Shown piece after piece: positions 13,465-17,399 of a stretch of DNA of 17,399 nt. This DNA comes from CAYMAT01 sp964388495 (GTDB taxonomy: Bacteria; Patescibacteriota; Gracilibacteria; Peribacterales; Peribacteraceae): contig CAYMAT010000029.1 in assembly GCA_964388495.1 (NCBI GenBank), forward strand, positions 1 through 17,399. The letters run 5' to 3'. Position numbers and translations under genes: made by a program. Under the pieces are notes generated by a model. That model did no database searches, was not told where the DNA came from, and worked only from the letters and a program-made list of their open reading frames with translations. Numbering within the stretch: the stretch's first letter is position 1; every line of letters starts with the position of its first letter.

Positions 13465-14210
13465 GCGGGGATACGGTACTGTTTCCAGCGGCGCTGTACA
13501 CCCGCGCTCAGGGCGGCAATCTCCGGATGTGCATCCAAAAATGCCACTGCCTCCTCCGCAGAGAAATCCGTGCGGGGCGAAAAATGCTTCAAGATCGCCT
13601 CCAAAACCTGGGCATCGCTTTCTTCATCCAAATCCAGGCTCAGGTCCGGGCGCCTGCACGCACCCGTTGGCTCAATGTCCTTGAGTGTATAGATCTCCGG
13701 GTGCTGGCGGATGTAGAGCGTGCCATGCTCGCGAATGGCGGGATTCTGCGTCCGGTTTGCGGAGTCAGCCAGTGCTGCCACGGAGAACACTTCCACACTC
13801 AGTCCGCCGGTAGTGAGAGCGGAGCGGTCGTTTCCCGCCCAATCGTAATGGCCCGCCAAATACTCACGGATGCAGGAATCGACCACCCGCGGGTCAATAA
13901 GCGGACTGTCGCCGTATACCTCCACCCCTATGTCGGCTTTTTGGCTCTGCAAAGCGCCGACCATGCGTCCCAAAACATCGTCTTCTGGCCCTCTAAAACA
14001 GGCAATACCCCGCTCACGACAGTACTTTTCCACCACGTCATTTGCGGAACTCGCCGGAGTGGCCACCACAATGCCGCTGAGAAGCACGGACTGCTGCACG
14101 CGATCCAAGAGGTGTCCGATCAACGGCTTACCGCAGAGCATGGTCATGGTCTTTCCCGGGAACCGCGTGGATCCCATGCGCATCTGGATGGTGGCGACAA
14201 TCGTGGGCAT
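13461..14210 (-). CDS. spsF: SpsF-type cytidylyltransferase (COG1861)
   Basis: A 249-residue nucleotidyltransferase of the SpsF/KdsB-like group. It starts MPTIVATIQMRMGSTRFPGK, the typical R-M-G-S-T-R-x-P-G-K nucleotide-binding loop (11-20), followed by GKPLIGHLLDRV (27-38), VVATP (48-52), FRGPEDDVLGRM (72-83), VYGDSPLIDPRVVD (98-111), EHGTLYIRQHPEIY (161-174) and DLSLDLDEESDAQVL (189-203). Members usually couple CTP to an acidic or amino sugar; in Bacillus the homologue is in the spore-coat sps operon. Here it is a second cytidylyltransferase in the locus besides the NeuA fusion. ATG 14210 is chosen because it gives the canonical N-terminus. The longer frame from 14297 lies inside the upstream glycosyltransferase, whose stop is 13 bases away. 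It overlaps the next gene by 4 bases. Confidence 0.85.
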   Translation of the reverse strand: MPTIVATIQMRMGSTRFPGKTMTMLCGKPLIGHLLDRVQQSVLLSGIVVATPASSANDVVEKYCRERGIACFRGPEDDVLGRMVGALQSQKADIGVEVYGDSPLIDPRVVDSCIREYLAGHYDWAGNDRSALTTGGLSVEVFSVAALADSANRTQNPAIREHGTLYIRQHPEIYTLKDIEPTGACRRPDLSLDLDEESDAQVLEAILKHFSPRTDFSAEEAVAFLDAHPEIAALSAGVQRRWKQYRIPA

Positions 14211-14223
14211 GACGAAAAAGGTT

Positions 14224-15732
14224 TCAGGGAACGCGTTCGATGTCCGACTGCAGGATGGCAAGCTCGGAGAGGATGGCTTTGGCGTTGTTTTCCACATGCT
14301 GCTCAGGCGCGAGGTTGGTGATCTGCAGGTGCAGAGGGTGGAGCAGCGCGCGGATGCCGGATTCCTCCATCGCTTTCATGAAAATGCGCGTGTCCACCGG
14401 GCTGGGTGCGGCTTTTTTCAGGAATATCTCCTTCACGGCGTTGCGGCAGTCATCGATGGACTGGATGCGGAACACGCCACGCGCGTACTGATAGAAACGG
14501 CTGCCAAATAGCATCACGGGTTTGTTGCGGAAAAGAGCTTCAAACCCCGCGGAGCCGGAGCAGGTCACCACTGCAGCGCATTTTTCACGCAATGCGAACG
14601 TATCCACCTTGCGCGCCACCAGTCGCACCTTCTTGAGCCCGACCAATTCCTCGTAATCTTCCCTGCTTCTCTTGGCCCAGGAGCTTTCACGCGGATGCTC
14701 CTTCGCGTAGATGAGAACGTCATCCGGCAGGCAGGCGTTGAGCATGCGCGCTACCAATATCTGATCCGTGAAACACCCCGCCATAGGCGTAGTGGAGGCC
14801 TCCGGCTGGAAATGCAGTGCCAAGTACACGAAGGGACGCGTCATGTCCGGATCCACCGCATGCGAATCGTAGAAAGCATTCCGTTCCCGCACCACGCGCC
14901 GTCGCTCCAAAAGACCCTGGATGTGGCGGACACCGCGCGGAGTCAGGTACTGGAAGCCATGACGGGCAAACGTCATCGGTTTTTTCCAGAAGAGATCCTT
15001 AATTCTGTCCCATTCGGTCTTGCGCCGCACACCCTCCACACCCGGCTGCTCGGCTTTCTCAATTATGAGTGACTGATACCGCTTCTCGAAGATCGGTTCC
15101 AGCGGTATATCCTCGGGCTTTGTTGCGGACGCGTATTTCTGGAGCAGTTTTTCATAACTTTCCTTCAGATGCGGAGCGGGATCCTCCCATGTGTATGCGC
15201 CAAACGAGACATCCTGGACAAGCGTGGTGTGGAAGAAGAGCGTGGGAATGCCTCGTAGTCTGCACAGGCGGTAGAGGAGGACGTCCGGCACCTCATGCGG
15301 GATCCACGCAGAGAGAAACAAATTGATGTTCCTGCGCGTAAGGTAATCGTTCCAGAAGCGCAGGTGCTGCAGGTACCAGCGCTTGCGCACCGCGTAGGGG
15401 ATGCTGCGTTTCCATTCCAGGCGCGCGACGGTATCCATAAAAACCGCCTCGGTATCGCGCATGCCTTCAATGATGTTCGCATCCAAAGGTGCGAGCGCGT
15501 TCCAGTCCACGCCTTCATACTCGCAGGAGCGAATTTTTGCGGAGACGAATCGTTCTTGGGCCTCCGGTGGCAGCGACGAGAAACTATCCGGCGCATCGCC
15601 GGCGGAAATGATGGCGCAGAAATCGAACGGATACTCGTTGAACACCTTTTCCATCACGCGTAGTGACGGACCCGAGGAAAAACGCGCGACAATGGCACGG
15701 ATGGGCTGCCGGTGCATGGCGGAAGGACTCAT
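14224..15732 (-). CDS. Capsule-type glycosyltransferase candidate, paralogue 2 (502 aa)
   Basis: Paralogue of the 5191-6669 product, similar along its whole length. Blocks: GVDWNALAPLDANIIEGMRDTEAVF (74-98; the other copy has GFDWNDVTPLDADLIEKMRGCEAIF), FWNDYLTRRNINLFL (126-140), IPHEVPDVLLYRLCRLRGIP (144-163), EDPAPHLKESYEKL (183-196), PFVYLALHFQPEASTTPMAG (300-319), IYAKEHPRE (341-349), and AVVTCSGSAGFEALFRNKPVMLFG (387-410). The KEHP and TxSGSxGFEA blocks match the donor-binding half of GT-B capsule biosynthesis proteins. This copy keeps the standard histidine of KEHP. The product is soluble with no membrane segment. ATG 15732 or the in-frame Met6 (15717) could be used; neither has a Shine-Dalgarno site. 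It lies 9 bases after the Gfo/Idh gene and 13 bases before spsF, inside the operon, and it may transfer the sugar made by its neighbours. Confidence 0.72.
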   Translation of the reverse strand: MSPSAMHRQPIRAIVARFSSGPSLRVMEKVFNEYPFDFCAIISAGDAPDSFSSLPPEAQERFVSAKIRSCEYEGVDWNALAPLDANIIEGMRDTEAVFMDTVARLEWKRSIPYAVRKRWYLQHLRFWNDYLTRRNINLFLSAWIPHEVPDVLLYRLCRLRGIPTLFFHTTLVQDVSFGAYTWEDPAPHLKESYEKLLQKYASATKPEDIPLEPIFEKRYQSLIIEKAEQPGVEGVRRKTEWDRIKDLFWKKPMTFARHGFQYLTPRGVRHIQGLLERRRVVRERNAFYDSHAVDPDMTRPFVYLALHFQPEASTTPMAGCFTDQILVARMLNACLPDDVLIYAKEHPRESSWAKRSREDYEELVGLKKVRLVARKVDTFALREKCAAVVTCSGSAGFEALFRNKPVMLFGSRFYQYARGVFRIQSIDDCRNAVKEIFLKKAAPSPVDTRIFMKAMEESGIRALLHPLHLQITNLAPEQHVENNAKAILSELAILQSDIERVP

Positions 15733-15741
15733 GAGCGACAG

Positions 15742-16749
15742 TTAGGAACGGACCTGACGCAGGATTTCCTGACAGATATGGAGCACTTCCACCCCCTGCT
15801 CCAGCGTGACTGCGGTCGGCCGCTTCTTCTGGATTGCATCTATGAAGTCCTTCACCTCGTCCACAAACATATCGTTTCGGTCAAAGCCTGCCGGATCGCT
15901 GTAGGTAGTGGGCTTTGCGTCCTTAGCACGGGGAGAGTGTATTAGCGTCTTGGCTTCATAGTCCCAAAGAAGCGCCCCCTCGCTACCCACGATGTGGAAA
16001 TTCCTCCGGCGCGGGCGCTGCCAGTAATCTAGATGAATGGACGCGATGGAGCCGTTCGCATACGTCCACAAAGACTTCACCATATCCTCCGCATCACCCT
16101 TGAGTGGGGTGATTTTCCCTCCCACGGAGACGATCTTCTGCGGCTTCCCCAGGAACCAGTAGAGGTAATCAACGTCGTGACTGAAGCAGAGAACGGCACC
16201 CCCGCCCTTTTCCTTCCACGGACCGTAGGACGCTGCGTAATCCTCCCACGGGTGCCAGTCCTCGATGTTCTCCCCCATCTCCACTTGTGCGGAGAGAACA
16301 GATCCGATGACTCCGCCAACCAAGAGTTCTTTCATTTTCTTCAGCAGCGGATGGAAGCGGAAGTTGTATCCCACTATCACGGTCAGCTTTTTTTGAGCGA
16401 CGAGTTTTTCCAGTTCATCGAGCCCTTGGAACGACGTGGCGACGGGTTTTTCAATAAAGAGGTGGAGACCGGCGCGGGCGGCTGCCAGGGCGGTATCCAC
16501 GTGACGGGCATTGGGATTCACCACAAACACGCCGTCAGGATGGAACTCTGCGATGGCCGTATTGAGATCATCGAATTGTCTGACTGTATTGCCCCCCTTC
16601 TCCTGTTCCTTCAGAAATTTCTCCACGAATTCCGTGTTGTAGCCCGCGTTTTTTCCGGACCGGACAAACGCAGCTTCATGCCCAAGGGCACGGAGGTTTT
16701 TATAATGCCTCTGCCCAATGGAGCCGATGCCGCAGAGCAGGAAACGCAT
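15742..16749 (-). CDS. Gfo/Idh/MocA-family dehydrogenase, PtmF-like
   Basis: A 335-residue NAD(P)-dependent sugar oxidoreductase. Visible: the Rossmann loop CGIGSIGQRHYKNLRALG (6-23), VFVVNPNARHVDTAL (74-88), LFIEKPVATS (97-106) with Lys101, GYNFRFHP (127-134), GENIEDWHPWEDYAASYGPWKEKGGG (159-184) and CFSHDVDYLYWFLG (188-201) with His191 and Asp194 as active-site candidates. The GxGSIGxRHxxNL opening and the DWHPWEDY...KGGG region are typical of dehydrogenases found next to nonulosonic-acid genes, such as PtmF in Campylobacter; I recall this rather than having computed it. It lies 2 bases after the SDR gene, so the two are co-translated neighbours and probably act in one precursor pathway. 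The length is normal for the family. Confidence 0.87.
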   Translation of the reverse strand: MRFLLCGIGSIGQRHYKNLRALGHEAAFVRSGKNAGYNTEFVEKFLKEQEKGGNTVRQFDDLNTAIAEFHPDGVFVVNPNARHVDTALAAARAGLHLFIEKPVATSFQGLDELEKLVAQKKLTVIVGYNFRFHPLLKKMKELLVGGVIGSVLSAQVEMGENIEDWHPWEDYAASYGPWKEKGGGAVLCFSHDVDYLYWFLGKPQKIVSVGGKITPLKGDAEDMVKSLWTYANGSIASIHLDYWQRPRRRNFHIVGSEGALLWDYEAKTLIHSPRAKDAKPTTYSDPAGFDRNDMFVDEVKDFIDAIQKKRPTAVTLEQGVEVLHICQEILRQVRS

Positions 16750-16751
16750 AA

Positions 16752-17399
16752 TTAAATGGCGGTACGTCCACCGTCCATCACAAGCGTGGAGCCCGTCATG
16801 TAGCTGGACGCATCAGAGAGGAGGAACGCGATGGCACCGTTGTATTCACCCTCTTTGGACATGCGCCCCAGCATGTTATATTCGCCGAATTTCTTCATGA
16901 ACTCCGCTGGCTGGCCGTGCTCCATGCCACCCGGGGCGATGGCGTTGGCACGCACGCCGTGCGGACCAAGATAGGCGGCCCAGGAACGCATCAAACCGAG
17001 CATTCCCGCCTTGGAAGTCACATAGGCGATGTCCTTGAACTTGCCTGCGTCATACAAACGGTTCTGTGGCGCGATGAGGGCCAGGTCGGATGCAACAAAA
17101 ACCACAGCTCCTCCTTTGGCCCGCATCATCACCGGGGCCACATGCTGCGTCACCAGCTGCGCGGCAGTGAGGTTGACGCGCAATTCCTTCTCCCACAGAT
17201 CCAATGGGAACTCCTCATATGGCGAAAATTGCTTGGCGGACGCGGAACTGCCGGGGACAGCGTCCATGGCGGCAGCATGGACCAGTCCGTGGATGGTGCC
17301 GTGCTTTTTCACCACACCGTCGACTGCGGCGCTAACCGCCTCTGCATCCGTAATGTCGACAGGATTATCGCCGTTTTTATCGAACACGACTACCGTCGC
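16752..17399 (-). CDS. PtmA-like short-chain dehydrogenase, N-terminus cut by window edge
   Basis: Classical SDR with 215 residues visible. The sequence enters in ATVVVFDKNGDNPVDITD, the end of strand 2 with the cofactor-selecting Asp, so roughly the first 25-35 residues, including TGxxxGxG, lie beyond base 17399. Still present are LVHAAAM, the strand-4 region (NAG-like position), LRVNLTAAQL, VVFVASDLALIAPQNRLYD with the catalytic serine, YVTSKAGMLGLMRSWAAYLGPHGVRANAIAPGGME with Tyr and Lys of YxxxK, and MTGSTLVMDGGRTAI at the C-terminus. The HGQPAEFMKKFGEYNMLGRMSKEGEYNGAIAFLLSDASSYMTG region resembles PtmA-type SDRs of legionaminic-acid clusters. A GTG at 17387 is internal, not the true start. 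It leads the operon in this window, and genes farther right probably continue it. Confidence 0.85.
   Translation of the reverse strand, partial: ATVVVFDKNGDNPVDITDAEAVSAAVDGVVKKHGTIHGLVHAAAMDAVPGSSASAKQFSPYEEFPLDLWEKELRVNLTAAQLVTQHVAPVMMRAKGGAVVFVASDLALIAPQNRLYDAGKFKDIAYVTSKAGMLGLMRSWAAYLGPHGVRANAIAPGGMEHGQPAEFMKKFGEYNMLGRMSKEGEYNGAIAFLLSDASSYMTGSTLVMDGGRTAI

Noticed and set aside
14211..14297. N-terminal extension of SpsF to base 14297
   Set aside because: It runs into the upstream glycosyltransferase. MPTIVATIQMRMGSTR from 14210 is the canonical N-terminus.
1..17399. Alternative genetic code with TGA as glycine (SR1/Gracilibacteria)
   Set aside because: TGA ends several genes exactly at family-typical lengths or at ATGA overlaps (methyltransferase, SpsF, Gfo/Idh, DegT), so it is a normal stop here.
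1..17399. CRISPR array, insertion sequence, tRNA/rRNA or attachment site
   Set aside because: No regularly spaced repeats, transposase motifs, long terminal inverted repeats or tRNA-like cloverleafs were seen on reading both strands.

Overview
This window is a dense cell-surface glycan locus of about 17.4 kb. It carries a partial gene at each edge and a short assembly gap (10 N) inside one gene. Every confidently called gene fits nucleotide-sugar synthesis, glycan assembly or export. The organism is bacterial: TATAAT-type -10 elements, TGA used as an ordinary stop (so not the SR1/Gracilibacteria code), and moderately high GC. There is no rRNA, tRNA or housekeeping marker. The gap suggests a metagenome scaffold, and a Candidate Phyla Radiation member such as a Peregrinibacteria/Peribacteria relative is only a guess. 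Most starts lack a Shine-Dalgarno sequence. Most transcription-unit heads instead have a -10-like hexamer 6-11 bases before the start codon, which suggests leaderless mRNAs.

Left part (1-4904), scattered orientation: a partial GDP-mannose 4,6-dehydratase (gmd, minus); a TviB/WbpA-type UDP-HexNAc 6-dehydrogenase (plus); a CDP-paratose 2-epimerase-like SDR (minus); and an ABC exporter with fused membrane and ATPase domains, split by the N gap (plus). A 286-base gene-free stretch with three small hairpins follows (4905-5190).

Middle (5191-11230): on the minus strand, read from the right, come a GT-B-like protein of unknown substrate, a NeuA-type cytidylyltransferase fused to a PseG/SpsG-type domain, a divergent NeuB-type synthase that overlaps it by 4 bases, and a ~490-residue capsule-type glycosyltransferase candidate. 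A class I methyltransferase is divergent from this set; its -10 overlaps a candidate minus-strand -10 for the GT-B-like gene.

Right part (11231-17399): a tightly packed minus-strand operon of a PtmA-like SDR (5'-truncated by the window), a PtmF-like Gfo/Idh dehydrogenase, a second ~500-residue glycosyltransferase paralogous to the first, a SpsF-type cytidylyltransferase, a second Gfo/Idh dehydrogenase and a DegT-family aminotransferase. Several junctions are 4-base ATGA overlaps.

Together the genes suggest a glycan containing a CMP-activated nonulosonic (sialic-like) acid, a uronic acid and 6-deoxy or dideoxy sugars, assembled by at least two related glycosyltransferases and possibly flipped by the ABC exporter. 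The NeuB homologue lacks a usual metal-binding histidine, the NeuA domain has W in place of a usual asparagine, and no canonical PseB/PseC/LegB/LegC or acetyltransferase is present. The exact sugar may therefore be non-standard; this is inference.
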